DNA of 64,000 nucleotides from Gemmobacter sp964439015 (GTDB taxonomy: Bacteria > Pseudomonadota > Alphaproteobacteria > Rhodobacterales > Rhodobacteraceae), in NCBI GenBank assembly GCA_964439015.1, contig CAYTMV010000001.1:87836-151835 (forward strand), given 5' to 3'. The translations under genes and the position numbers were made by a program. Each line of letters opens with the position of its first letter. Positions within the stretch are counted from its first letter, which is position 1. Of the stretch, positions 7,925 through 16,450 are shown in pieces. The notes beneath the pieces were generated by a model that made no database searches, was not told the origin of the DNA, and saw nothing but the letters and a program-made list of their open reading frames with translations.

Positions 7925-9669
7925 ACCACACCTCCGGGGGCAGCACTGGACTGGATCTCGTTGGCGTTCTTGACCATTTCGCGCAGCACCTGATCGCGGG
8001 GGCCAAAGGCACGGCGCATGCCGTCCTCGATCACCATCAGCAGGTCACACTCCTGGATGGCGGCGGGGCGGTGGGCCATGATGATCACCGATTTTCCCTG
8101 TTCCTTCATGGTCTTGATGGCGATGTTCAGCGCCACCGACCCCTCGTTGTCGAGGTTCGAGTTCGGCTCGTCCAGCACCAGGATCACCGGGTCGCCATAC
8201 ATGGCGCGCGCAAGGCCGATCCGTTGGATCTGCCCGCCCGACAGCCGCCCGCCCAAGGCGGATACGCGGGTGTCATACCCTTCGGGCAGGCGCAGGATCA
8301 TGTCATGCGCAGCGGCGCGCTGGGCGGCCTCGACCACCTTTGCCCCGTCCGGGTTACCCTGCAGGCGGGCGATATTCTCGGCGATCGTGCCCTCAAACAG
8401 CGTCACGCGCTGCGGCAGATAGCCGATATAGCTGCCGAAGGTGTCCGGGTCATATTGCTCGAGTGCCGCTCCATCGAGGCGCACCTTGCCGCCAGCGGGC
8501 CGCCAGACCCCGGTGATGGCCCGGGCCAGCGACGACTTGCCCGAGCCGGAGGGGCCGATGATCCCCAGCGCCTGACCCGGTTCCAACCGGAACGAGACCA
8601 TCCGCAGCACCGCGGCCTGTTCGCCCGGCGGCACCACCGTCAGGTTCTGCGCCTCCAGCAGCGCGCGGGGGCGGGGCAGCCGGGTGCGTGGCGCTTCTTT
8701 GGGCACGCGGGTATAAAGTTCGGCCAGCCGGTTCCAGCCCTCCTGCGCGCGCTGCACCACCGCCCATTGGCCCACCGCCATCTCGATCGGCGACAGCGCA
8801 CGGCCCATCAGGATCGAGCCCGCGATCATCGCCCCCGCCGACAACTCCTGTTGCAGCACCAGCCAGGCGCCGAGGCCCAGCATCGCCGATTGCAGGAACA
8901 GCCGGAAGGTCTTGGTCAGGGTGGAATAGCCGCCGCCGATATCGGCCGCCGACATGGTCTCGGCCAGCGCCGCGCCGCGGGCGCGTTGCCAGCGGTCAAA
9001 GCCCGCGCCCTGCATCCCCAACGCCTGCACCACCTCGGATTCGGCCTTGAGGTTTTCGGCAAAGCGTTCGGCCGCGAGGGTCGCGCTGTTGGCGCGATTG
9101 AGGGGGGTCTTGGTGGCGCGCTGGTTCATCACGGTCATGGCGATCAGGATCGCCCCGCCCAGCACGGCCAGCCAGCCCATCCAGAAATGGAAAACGAAGA
9201 TCGCGGCGATGTAAAGCGGCGTCCAGGGAATGTCGAACAACGCCAGCAGCACCGGCGAGGCCCAGAGCCGTTGCAGCGATTCGAGGTCGCGTTGCGCGGC
9301 GATGGCGGCCGGATCGCCCGGGGCCATCTGGCTGCGGCGCAGCGCAGCCTCGAAGGTGCGCCGGTCCAGCCGGTCCTGAAAGCGCGCGCCGATTCGCGCC
9401 ATGATACGCCCGCGCACATGATCGAGGATGCCCATCATCAGGAACAGGAACACCACCAGCACCGACAGCGCCACCAGCGTGGCCTCGGACCGGCTGCCCA
9501 GCACCCGGTCATAGACTTGCAGCATGTAAAGCGGTCCGGTCAGCATCAGCAGGTTCACCACCACACTGAAGACAAACACCGCAAGGATCAGCCGCCGGGA
9601 TTCTGCCCGCGCAGCCTTCAACTCCGCATATCCCGCCGCAAACAGACTTCCGGCATCAATCCGCGTCAT
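7921..9669 (-). CDS. type I secretion ABC permease/ATPase (PrtD/AprD type)
   Basis: A 582-residue fused exporter: N-terminal transmembrane domain (about residues 15-310, six helices) and C-terminal ATPase with Walker A GPSGSGKSS (about 371-379), signature LSGGQ (about 476-480), Walker B VLDEP and the switch His in AHRP. There is no C39 peptidase or C39-like domain, so it belongs with exporters of RTX proteases, lipases or adhesins having a C-terminal signal. The start at 9669 is preferred because AAGGAAGGA precedes it; a longer frame to 9708 is less supported. It is the first gene of the run with HlyD, the methyltransferase and the SDR. Confidence 0.9.
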   Translation of the reverse strand: MTRIDAGSLFAAGYAELKAARAESRRLILAVFVFSVVVNLLMLTGPLYMLQVYDRVLGSRSEATLVALSVLVVFLFLMMGILDHVRGRIMARIGARFQDRLDRRTFEAALRRSQMAPGDPAAIAAQRDLESLQRLWASPVLLALFDIPWTPLYIAAIFVFHFWMGWLAVLGGAILIAMTVMNQRATKTPLNRANSATLAAERFAENLKAESEVVQALGMQGAGFDRWQRARGAALAETMSAADIGGGYSTLTKTFRLFLQSAMLGLGAWLVLQQELSAGAMIAGSILMGRALSPIEMAVGQWAVVQRAQEGWNRLAELYTRVPKEAPRTRLPRPRALLEAQNLTVVPPGEQAAVLRMVSFRLEPGQALGIIGPSGSGKSSLARAITGVWRPAGGKVRLDGAALEQYDPDTFGSYIGYLPQRVTLFEGTIAENIARLQGNPDGAKVVEAAQRAAAHDMILRLPEGYDTRVSALGGRLSGGQIQRIGLARAMYGDPVILVLDEPNSNLDNEGSVALNIAIKTMKEQGKSVIIMAHRPAAIQECDLLMVIEDGMRRAFGPRDQVLREMVKNANEIQSSAAPGGVV

Positions 9670-9871
9670 AAAGCGTCCTTCCTTGCCCTGGGCGGTTGTC
9701 CGCGCCAATCGGCCAAAATCACCACATCGTGGACCACAGATCCGCGGGCGCGGATTGTCATTGCCGGTCGCTGCCTTTATGCCTGCGTCGAAAGATCGCC
9801 GCCGTCGTGGCGGGGGCGGTCAGGCGGGCATGGCGTCGGACAACGGTTTTCCACATTCATCGGGTTCTGTG

Positions 9872-10639
9872 ATGATTCAGAATAAAGGCATTCGCAAGGC
9901 TGGAATTGGCGCCGTCATGGCGACAATCCTGTTGGCAGGCTGCGCAGCCCCTCCGCCCGGTCCGATCGAGAACGATCCGAACGAGGCGCTGAACCGCAAG
10001 GTGCATGCCTTCAACAAGGGGTTGGACCGGGCGTTGTTGCGGCCGGCCTCGGATGTCTATGGCGTGGTGCCCAATCCCGTGCAGCGGGGGATCGGCAACT
10101 TTGCCGCCAACCTCGACCTGCCGGGCGATGTGCTGAACAACCTGTTGCAGAACAACGGCCCTGATGCCGCCAACAATGCCGGTCGTTTTGTCATCAACAC
10201 CGTGTTTGGTCTGGCGGGTATCCTCGATCCGGCCTCGGTGATGGGGCTGCCGCATCGCAAGACCGATTTCGGCGAGACGCTGCATCATTACGGCATGGCC
10301 GAAGGGGCCTATGTCGAGTTGCCCGGCTTTGGCCCGTCGACCGAGCGGGACACCGTGGGTCTGATCCTCGATTTCGCGCTGAACCCGGTGGGCAAGCTGG
10401 CCGAAGGGGATGATGCCAAGATCGCCTCGGGCGCCAAGGTGCTTTCAAAACTTGGTGATCGGCACCGGTATTCCGGGACGGTCGACAGTATCTTGTATGA
10501 CAGTGCCGACAGCTATGCTCAGGCGCGGATGCTGTATCTGCAGAACCGGCGGTTCGAGCTGGGGCAGACAGGCGGCGACGCGGCTGGCGCGGAAGAAGGC
10601 TTCATCGACCCGTATGAGGACCCCTATGGTAATGAATGA
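9872..10639 (+). CDS. mlaA: MlaA (VacJ) phospholipid-transport outer-membrane lipoprotein
   Basis: MlaA removes mislocalised phospholipid from the outer leaflet and passes it to periplasmic MlaC. The 255-residue protein has a lipoprotein signal with lipobox LAGC (Cys about residue 23), the characteristic NDPNEALNRKVHAFNKGLD segment, and the central hydrophobic GRFVINTVFG-L-G-DPAS block. The ATG at 9872 is chosen as the one directly before the signal peptide. The last codons overlap the start of mlaC, so the two are coupled. The MlaFED permease is not in the window. Confidence 0.93.
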   Translation: MIQNKGIRKAGIGAVMATILLAGCAAPPPGPIENDPNEALNRKVHAFNKGLDRALLRPASDVYGVVPNPVQRGIGNFAANLDLPGDVLNNLLQNNGPDAANNAGRFVINTVFGLAGILDPASVMGLPHRKTDFGETLHHYGMAEGAYVELPGFGPSTERDTVGLILDFALNPVGKLAEGDDAKIASGAKVLSKLGDRHRYSGTVDSILYDSADSYAQARMLYLQNRRFELGQTGGDAAGAEEGFIDPYEDPYGNE

Positions 10640-11234
10640 CACGATCACCCGCCGCGGCCTTGTTGTTGCCGCGGGCGCGACCGCCCTTCTCGGGCTTCTG
10701 CCCCGGCCAGCCGCCGCGCTGGACACCGCATCGGCGCGGGCGCTGATCGACATGGCCATTGGTGACGTGAACAAGGTCATCAATTCGGGCAAGCCCGAGC
10801 CGGCGATGTACAAGGATTTCGAGGGCATCTTCGCACGTTATGCCGATGTGCCGGCGATCGCGCGCTCGGCGCTGGGACCGGCGGCACGCGGGGCCAGCGC
10901 GGGGCAGATGTCGGCCTTCACCAAGGCCTATCAGGGCTATATCGGCCGCAAATACGGCCGCCGCTTCCGCGAGTTCATCGGGGGGCGGATCGAGGTGGTG
11001 AATGCCAAGCCGCTGAAAAGCTATTACGAGGTGATCTCGGTTGCGCATCTGCAGGGCGAGGCGCCGTTTGACCTGCGTTGGCATGTGTCGAACAAGTCCG
11101 GCAAGGATCTGTTCTTCAACATCATCATCGAAGGCGTGAACATGCTGGCGACCGAGCGTGAAGAGGTCGCGGCGCTGTTGAAGCAGCGGGGCGGCGACAT
11201 CGACCGTCTTGTGGCCGATCTCAAGACGATGTGA
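10626..11234 (+). CDS. mlaC: MlaC (Ttg2D) phospholipid-binding periplasmic protein
   Basis: A 202-residue ABC-transporter auxiliary protein that ferries phospholipids across the periplasm between MlaA and MlaFEDB. It has a twin-Arg-like signal (TRRGLVVAAG then LLPRPAAA) and the MlaC signatures FAKAYQGYIGRKYGRRF-like (here TKAYQGYIGRKYGRRFREF) and a C-terminal IIIEGVNMLATEREE. The start at 10626 has GAGGA five bases upstream; 10632 is the alternative. It overlaps the 3' end of mlaA by 14 bp. Downstream lies a GC-rich hairpin repeat. Confidence 0.9.
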   Translation: MVMNDTITRRGLVVAAGATALLGLLPRPAAALDTASARALIDMAIGDVNKVINSGKPEPAMYKDFEGIFARYADVPAIARSALGPAARGASAGQMSAFTKAYQGYIGRKYGRRFREFIGGRIEVVNAKPLKSYYEVISVAHLQGEAPFDLRWHVSNKSGKDLFFNIIIEGVNMLATEREEVAALLKQRGGDIDRLVADLKTM

Positions 11235-11241
11235 GGAGGCA

Positions 11242-11274
11242 GGGGGCGCTCGCGCCCCCTCTGGCCTGCGGCCA
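11242..11274. repeat. GC-rich double-hairpin intergenic repeat
   Basis: Two adjacent stem-loops: GGGGGCGC/GCGCCCCC (11242-11249 with 11252-11259) and TGGCC/GGCCA (11262-11266 with 11270-11274), followed by a CCCC..GAGGG stretch and a TCATGATGA-like tail to about 11306. It sits between convergent mlaC and mnmC2-like genes, where it could end transcription both ways. The order of parts (GGGGGC hairpin, GGCCTGCGGCC hairpin, CCCCC, ATGATGA) matches the larger element at 49571-49703, so it is a dispersed intergenic repeat. Confidence 0.6.
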
Positions 11275-11310
11275 TTCACCCCCTGAGGGTATTGGGGTCA
11301 TGATGAAGGG

Positions 11311-12372
11311 TCACAGGTTATCCTCGACCCGGAAGCCGGGCGGGATGGTGTCCCGCCCTTCCAGCATCAGCAGGGCGATGGTTTCGGCGACCTTGGGGGC
11401 CATGCCGAAGCCGATCTTGAAGCCACCATTGGCGATGAAATGGCCTGGCCGATCCGGCCAGGCGCCAAGCATCGGCGCGCGCGATTTGCTGCGCGGGCGG
11501 ATGCCGGACCAGCGGGTGACCTCGGGCGCGTCGCGCAGCACGGGCAGGATGGTGCGGGCCTTTTCCAGCAGCGCGTCGCATTGCGCATCCGTTGCGCCAT
11601 CCGTCCAGTGGTTTTCAGAGGTAGATCCGATTGCCACCGTGCCATCGGCATGGGGCACGATATGCAGCCCGTCGGCGAAGATCTGCGGGGCGTCGGGGGC
11701 TGTGTGAAGGACCGAGACCGACTGGCCCTTGACGCCCGAGCCGACCGGCTTGCCCAAGGACTGCGACAGGTCCTGCAGCCCTGTCAGCCCGGTTGCATGC
11801 AGCACCATACCTTGTGTGGGGCCTTGTCTGGCGCCTTGTGTGGGCGCGTCGCCCAGCAGCACGTCGACACCCAGCGCCTGAAGGGCGGCCAGAAGGGCGC
11901 GGCCAGCGGCGCGCGGGCTGGCGCGGGCGCTCAGCGTGTCATGGACAAGATAGCCAGAGGGGGCGGCAGGTTGCCACGGCGCATCGGTGACGGGGATTAC
12001 CTGCCATGTGGCGCGGCCTTGCCAGAGGGTTTGGGCCTCGGCTGCGCGCGCCTTGGCCCGCGCGATCGCCGCCGCGTCGGCCAGCGGTTGCAGCCGCCCG
12101 CTGCGGGCGTAACCGGGGCTTTGTCCGCCGATGGCCTCGACCTCGGCCCAGAAATCCGCCGCCATCAGCAGGCTTTCCAGTTGGAACTGTTTTTTGGCGT
12201 TCCAGTTTTCCGGCACATGCGGGGCCAGTGCGCCGACCAGACCACCGGAGCAGCCGGCGCCGATGGCGTGGCGCTCGATCAACCGGACCCGCGCGCCCAT
12301 CCGCGCCATGCGGAAAGCGCATGCCAGCCCGAAGATCCCGCCGCCCAGCACCGTCACATCCCGCGTTGCCAT
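11311..12372 (-). CDS. FAD-dependent oxidoreductase, MnmC C-terminal-domain type
   Basis: A 353-residue DAO-family flavoprotein with N-terminal VLGGGIFGLACAFRMARMG (FAD-binding GxGxxG, residues about 8-26), a LIERHAIGAGCSGG segment, and a C-terminal IRPRSKSRAPMLGAWPD..FIANGGFKIGFGMAP block. This is the layout of the oxidase half of MnmC, which turns cmnm5(s2)U34 of tRNA to nm5(s2)U34. The gene facing away from it (12419) is the matching methyltransferase half, which strongly supports this role. It may have its own start at 12372; the first base pair of shared intergenic DNA is only about 46 bp long. Confidence 0.82.
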   Translation of the reverse strand: MATRDVTVLGGGIFGLACAFRMARMGARVRLIERHAIGAGCSGGLVGALAPHVPENWNAKKQFQLESLLMAADFWAEVEAIGGQSPGYARSGRLQPLADAAAIARAKARAAEAQTLWQGRATWQVIPVTDAPWQPAAPSGYLVHDTLSARASPRAAGRALLAALQALGVDVLLGDAPTQGARQGPTQGMVLHATGLTGLQDLSQSLGKPVGSGVKGQSVSVLHTAPDAPQIFADGLHIVPHADGTVAIGSTSENHWTDGATDAQCDALLEKARTILPVLRDAPEVTRWSGIRPRSKSRAPMLGAWPDRPGHFIANGGFKIGFGMAPKVAETIALLMLEGRDTIPPGFRVEDNL

Positions 12373-12418
12373 TTCCGCAGCCTTTCCCCATACCGGTCCG
12401 GGCAGAGGGTTAGGGCAA

Positions 12419-13096
12419 ATGGCGGCGATGGACCAGAGGGCGGATGTCGCATGGCGGGACGGGGTGATCCCGGTCTCGACGCGGTTTGATGATCCTTACT
12501 TCAGTCTGAACAACGGCCTGGCCGAGACGCGGCATGTGTTTCTGGCTGGCAATCAGTTGCCCGACCGTTTGCGGGACGGGTTTCACGTGGTCGAGCTGGG
12601 CTTTGGCACGGGGCTGAACCTGTTGGCACTGGCGGCGCTGTGGCGTGACATGGGCGCGCCGGGGGTGATCCGCTTCACGTCTTTCGAGGCGTTTCCGATG
12701 GCTGCAGCAGAGATGGGCCGGGCGTTGACCGCCTTTCCCGCGTTGGCTGACATGGCAGCCCCGCTGGTGGCGCAGTGGGGCGCGGGTCAGCGGATCACGC
12801 TGCCCGGTGTGGAGGCCGAAATCATCATCGGCGACGCCCGCCAGACCCTGCCCCGATGGCAGGGGCAGGCGGATGCCTGGTTTCTCGACGGTTTTTCGCC
12901 CGCCAAGAACCCCGAATTGTGGTCCGCGGATCTGTTGGCCGAGGTGGCGCGCCACACGGCGCCGGGCGGCACCTTTGCCACCTATACCGCCGCCGGCCAT
13001 GTGCGCAGGGCGCTGGCGGCGGCAGGTTTTGCCGTCGAACGCGCGCCGGGCCATGCCGGCAAGCGTCATATGAGCCGCGGGGTGCTGACCCCATGA
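12419..13096 (+). CDS. mnmD: MnmD-type tRNA (nm5s2U34) methyltransferase
   Basis: A 225-residue SAM methyltransferase of the DUF752/MnmC1 type that makes mnm5s2U34 at the tRNA wobble base. It shows a substrate-side SRFDDPYFS-like opening (TRFDDPYFS), SAM-binding ELGFGTGLNLL, the catalytic DGFSPAKNPELWS and the terminal RHMSRGVL of this family. It stands alone, without a fused oxidase, while the oxidase half is encoded divergently next door. The start at 12419 has a purine-rich AGAGGG upstream; 12428 is an alternative. Its stop overlaps the next gene's ATG. Confidence 0.9.
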   Translation: MAAMDQRADVAWRDGVIPVSTRFDDPYFSLNNGLAETRHVFLAGNQLPDRLRDGFHVVELGFGTGLNLLALAALWRDMGAPGVIRFTSFEAFPMAAAEMGRALTAFPALADMAAPLVAQWGAGQRITLPGVEAEIIIGDARQTLPRWQGQADAWFLDGFSPAKNPELWSADLLAEVARHTAPGGTFATYTAAGHVRRALAAAGFAVERAPGHAGKRHMSRGVLTP

Positions 13097-13983
13097 CTGC
13101 GCAGAACACGGCGCGCAACACCCGGTTGGGCATCTTGCTGATGTGTCTGACATCCTTTGTTTTTGCCATGCAGGACGGGATATCTGCGCATCTGGCGCGC
13201 AACTACAATGTCTGGATGGTGGTGACGATCCGGTTCTGGTTTTTCGCGCTGTTCGCCATTGCACTGGTGGCGCGGCAGCCGGGCGGTCTGGGCGTGGCAC
13301 TGCGCAGCCGCATGCCGGTGTTGCAGGTGCTGCGCGGCGTGTTGCTGATCGTCGAGATCTGCGTGATGGTGCTGGCCTTTGTGAAGGTGGGGCTGCTGGC
13401 CACGCAATCGCTGTTCATCAGCTACCCATTGATGGTGGCGGCGCTGTCCGGGCCGATCCTGGGCGAGAAAGTGGGCTGGCGCCGCTGGCTGGCGATCGTG
13501 GTAGGGTTTGTGGGCGTGATCGTGATCCTGAACCCCGGCGGTGCGGTCTTCACGCCATGGGCGGTGGTGCCGCTGGCCGCGGCGATCCTGTTTGCGATCT
13601 ATGCGCTGCTGACCCGCTATGTCGCGCGGACGGATGCGGCGCTGACCTCGTTCCTGTGGACGGGTGTGGTGGCCGCCATCCTCATTACGCCCGTCGGTTT
13701 GTGGATGTGGGAGCCGATGTCACCGGCCGACTGGGGCTGGATGGGGCTGTTGTGTTGCACCGCGTCAGCGTCGCATTTCATGATGATCAAGGCGTTCGAG
13801 CTGGCCGAGGCCGGCGATGTGCAGCCATTTGCGCTGTTGCAACTGGTATTCGTGGCGGGGCTGGCCGTGATCGTCTTTGACGAAACGCTGGAGACACGGG
13901 TGATTGTCGGAACGGTGATGGTGGTGGGCGCTGCGCTGTTCACGCTGCTGCGTGCGCGGGCGGTCGCGCGGTCGGGTGCTTAA
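13093..13983 (+). CDS. DMT-superfamily (EamA) transporter
   Basis: A 296-residue inner-membrane protein with about ten hydrophobic helices arranged as two EamA repeats (residues about 10-140 and 155-290), such as LMCLTSFVFAMQDGISAHLA opening the first. Such proteins usually export or exchange metabolites; the substrate is not predictable. The ATG overlaps the mnmD stop (ATGA), implying coupling. The gene ends tail-to-tail with a lipoprotein gene, the two stops overlapping by about four bases. Confidence 0.85.
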   Translation: MTAQNTARNTRLGILLMCLTSFVFAMQDGISAHLARNYNVWMVVTIRFWFFALFAIALVARQPGGLGVALRSRMPVLQVLRGVLLIVEICVMVLAFVKVGLLATQSLFISYPLMVAALSGPILGEKVGWRRWLAIVVGFVGVIVILNPGGAVFTPWAVVPLAAAILFAIYALLTRYVARTDAALTSFLWTGVVAAILITPVGLWMWEPMSPADWGWMGLLCCTASASHFMMIKAFELAEAGDVQPFALLQLVFVAGLAVIVFDETLETRVIVGTVMVVGAALFTLLRARAVARSGA

Positions 13984-14201
13984 AGCCCGACGCCCACGCC
14001 CACGCCACCGACATTGGTGCCGACCGAGGCGCCGCCCGGACCCACGCCGACCCGCGCATCGCCCACCTGCGTGGTGACGCGGGGCGCCACCCGCAACCCG
14101 TTGGGGCCGATGCCAACGCCCAGACCAACGCGCGGGGCGTTGGGGTCTTCGGCGCAGCCGGTCAGCAGCAGGGCCACCAGCACAAGCGCGGCGCGGATCA
14201 C
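13980..14201 (-). CDS. 73-residue Gly/Val-rich lipoprotein
   Basis: A tiny predicted lipoprotein beginning with GTG at 14201: signal peptide IRAALVLVALLLTGC with Cys about residue 16, then a low-complexity mature part of alternating G-V pairs (VGLGVGIGPNGLRV, VGVGPGGASVG, VGGVGVGVGL), suggesting a glycine-rich beta repeat. The GTG overlaps the TGA of the preceding 45-residue gene (GTGA), so it depends on upstream translation. It follows argH on the same strand. The function is unknown. Small Gly-rich lipoproteins after argH seem to occur in related genera, but I cannot check that here. Confidence 0.62.
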   Translation of the reverse strand: MIRAALVLVALLLTGCAEDPNAPRVGLGVGIGPNGLRVAPRVTTQVGDARVGVGPGGASVGTNVGGVGVGVGL

Positions 14202-14335
14202 AGCTTGCCCTTCACGCCAACTGCGGCGTCGCCGGTAATGGTGATCGTGGCCTTTTGCGCCGGACGTTCTGGCGCGCCATCGGCGCCGCAGGCGGCCAGC
14301 GCCAGCAGGGACAGGATCAGGAAGGGTTTGTGCAT
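14198..14335 (-). CDS. 45-residue lipoprotein
   Basis: A very short open frame from ATG at 14335 to TGA at 14198: a clear lipoprotein signal (MHKPFLILSLLALAAC, Cys16) followed by only 29 residues of mature protein ending in GVKGKL. It lies 32 bp after the argH stop and overlaps the start of a second small lipoprotein. The good signal peptide, lipobox and coupling argue that it is real in spite of its size. No function can be assigned. Confidence 0.6.
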   Translation of the reverse strand: MHKPFLILSLLALAACGADGAPERPAQKATITITGDAAVGVKGKL

Positions 14336-14367
14336 CAGGGACTCCGGTTTCATTCAGGCACAGTGCC

Positions 14368-15774
14368 TCAGGCCAGCGCCGCTTTCCAGCGGGCAATCTG
14401 CTCGCGTACGCGGACCGGCGCGGTTCCGCCATAGGACAGGCGCGAGTTGACCGAGTTCTGCACCCCCAGCACGCCGAACACTTCGGCGGTGATGCCGGCA
14501 TGGACGGATTGCATCTGTTCCAGCGTCAGGTCGGGCAGATCGCAGCCCTGCCGCTCGGCCATGCCGACCAGCGTGCCGGTGACGTGATGGGCCTCGCGGA
14601 AGGGCAGGCCGAGGGCGCGCACCAGCCAATCAGCCAGATCGGTCGCGGTCGAGAAGCCCGAGGCCGCCGCGGCCTCGAGTGCCGGGCGGTTGGCGGTCAT
14701 GTCGCGCACCATGTTGGTCATCGCGGCAAGACCCAGCATCAGGTTGTCGGCGGCGTCGAAAACCTGCTCCTTGTCTTCCTGCATGTCCTTCGAATAGGTC
14801 AGCGCCAGCCCCTTCATCACCGTGAACAGCGCCACGGTCGCGCCCAGGATACGGCCCAGCTTGGCCCGGATCAGCTCGGCCGCGTCGGGGTTCTTCTTTT
14901 GCGGCATGATCGAGCTGCCGGTGGTCCAGGCATCCGACAGCCGCACGAAACGGAATTGCGCGCTGGACCAGATCACCAGCTCTTCGGCAAAGCGCGACAG
15001 GTGCATGGCGCAGATGCTGGCGGCCGACAGGAACTCCAGCGCGAAATCACGGTCCGAGACCGAATCGAGGCTGTTGGCGGTCGGCCGGTCAAAGCCCAGC
15101 GCCGCGGCGGTCATGTGCCGGTCGATCGGGAAAGAGGTGCCGGCCAGCGCCGCCGCCCCCAGCGGGCATTCGTTCATCCGTGCGCGCGCGTCGAGGAAGC
15201 GCGAGCGGTCGCGGGCCAGCATCTCGACATAGGCCATCATGTGATGGCCCCAGGTCACCGGCTGGGCGGTCTGCAGGTGGGTGAAGCCCGGCATGACCCA
15301 ATCGGCGCCCTGTTCGGCCTGATCGACAAAGGCACGCATCAGCGCGGTCAGCGCCTCGGCCACGGCATCGCACTGGCCGCGCACCCACAGGCGGAAATCG
15401 ACTGCCACCTGATCGTTGCGCGACCGCGCGGTGTGCAGGCGCTTGCCGGCCTCGCCCACGATCTCGGTCAGGCGGGCCTCCACGTTCATGTGGATATCCT
15501 CGCGGTCCTCGCGGAACTGGAACTGGCCGCCCTCGATCTCTGACAAGACCGTGAGCAAGCCTTCCCGGATCACTTCGGCATCGCTATTGCTTAGGATGCC
15601 CGTGGCCGCCAGCATGGCGGCATGGGCGCGCGAGCCTGCAATATCCTCGGCGTAGAGCCGCTGGTCGAACCCGATCGAGGCGTTGATCGCCGTCATGATC
15701 GCGTCCGGCCCGGCGGCGAAACGCCCGCCCCACATGGCATTGGCGGCGGTCTGGGTGTCGGGTTTCGCGCTCAT
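14368..15774 (-). CDS. argH: argininosuccinate lyase
   Basis: ArgH cleaves argininosuccinate to arginine and fumarate, the last step of arginine synthesis, as a cytosolic homotetramer. The 468 residues match the family's usual length. Visible landmarks are MWGGRF at the N-terminus, the ARSRNDQVAVDFRLW block, the TQAQPVTWGHHM-like segment (TAQPVTWGHHM) and the superfamily signature GSSIMPQKKNPD. It leads a short run with two tiny lipoprotein genes. A TlpA-like gene is divergent, 20 bp upstream. Confidence 0.96.
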   Translation of the reverse strand: MSAKPDTQTAANAMWGGRFAAGPDAIMTAINASIGFDQRLYAEDIAGSRAHAAMLAATGILSNSDAEVIREGLLTVLSEIEGGQFQFREDREDIHMNVEARLTEIVGEAGKRLHTARSRNDQVAVDFRLWVRGQCDAVAEALTALMRAFVDQAEQGADWVMPGFTHLQTAQPVTWGHHMMAYVEMLARDRSRFLDARARMNECPLGAAALAGTSFPIDRHMTAAALGFDRPTANSLDSVSDRDFALEFLSAASICAMHLSRFAEELVIWSSAQFRFVRLSDAWTTGSSIMPQKKNPDAAELIRAKLGRILGATVALFTVMKGLALTYSKDMQEDKEQVFDAADNLMLGLAAMTNMVRDMTANRPALEAAAASGFSTATDLADWLVRALGLPFREAHHVTGTLVGMAERQGCDLPDLTLEQMQSVHAGITAEVFGVLGVQNSVNSRLSYGGTAPVRVREQIARWKAALA

Positions 15775-15794
15775 ATCGGACCTATGGGGGTTTC

Positions 15795-16343
15795 ATGCGT
15801 TCACTTCGTGCCGCCGTCCTTTATACCGCCCTGATCTTCGGCGCAAACCCGGTGGCAGCCGATATCGCCGCTGCCGATGCCGCCCGCGATGGCGACATGA
15901 AGAAACTGTCCTTTGCCGAGGCAAAACCTGTCCCCGAGGTGGCGCTTCTGGGCATGGATGATGCGCCGCGCAGCCTGTCGGAGTTCCGGGGCAAGTGGCT
16001 GGTGGTCAATTTCTGGGCCACCTGGTGCCCGCCCTGCCGGACCGAGATGCCGGGCCTTGGCCGCCTGCAGGCGGCGCTGGGCAGCGACCGGTTCGAGGTG
16101 GTCACCGTGGCTGCGGGACGCAACGACGTGCAAAAGATCGAAGCATTCTTCGAGGAGGCCGGCGTGACGCATCTGGCCGCGCTGCGCGACCCGAAAAGCG
16201 AGCTGTCGCGTGGCATGGGTATTCTGGGTCTGCCGGTGACGGTGATCCTGGACCCCGAGGGTCAGGAGGTGAGCCGGCTGATGGGCGATGCCGAATGGGA
16301 TGGCCCGCACGCCCAGGCGGTTCTGCGCGCGTTGATACAGTGA
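15795..16343 (+). CDS. TlpA-family thiol:disulfide oxidoreductase
   Basis: A 182-residue exported thioredoxin-fold protein. It has a signal peptide (RSLRAAVLYTALIFGANPVAA), then an AhpC/TSA-Redoxin-like fold with active site WCPPC in NFWATWCPPCRTEMPGL and a cis-Pro loop LPVT. Such proteins reduce periplasmic disulfides, for example in cytochrome c or copper-site maturation. The partner is not evident. It starts 20 bp from the divergent argH, so the promoters overlap. Confidence 0.88.
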   Translation: MRSLRAAVLYTALIFGANPVAADIAAADAARDGDMKKLSFAEAKPVPEVALLGMDDAPRSLSEFRGKWLVVNFWATWCPPCRTEMPGLGRLQAALGSDRFEVVTVAAGRNDVQKIEAFFEEAGVTHLAALRDPKSELSRGMGILGLPVTVILDPEGQEVSRLMGDAEWDGPHAQAVLRALIQ

Positions 16344-16450
16344 CGGGCAGGATTTAATTCGTTAAAATTGAAACCAAAGGCGAACATTCACCGCTCCTTA
16401 ACGCCATGTCGGCAAGGGTTGCCCGACAGCATACGACAAGGGGCAGGGCA

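Noticed and set aside
7882..9885. 667-codon plus-strand frame opposite the secretion genes
   Set aside because: Low-complexity His/Arg/Gln translation opposite an ABC protein with all motifs intact.
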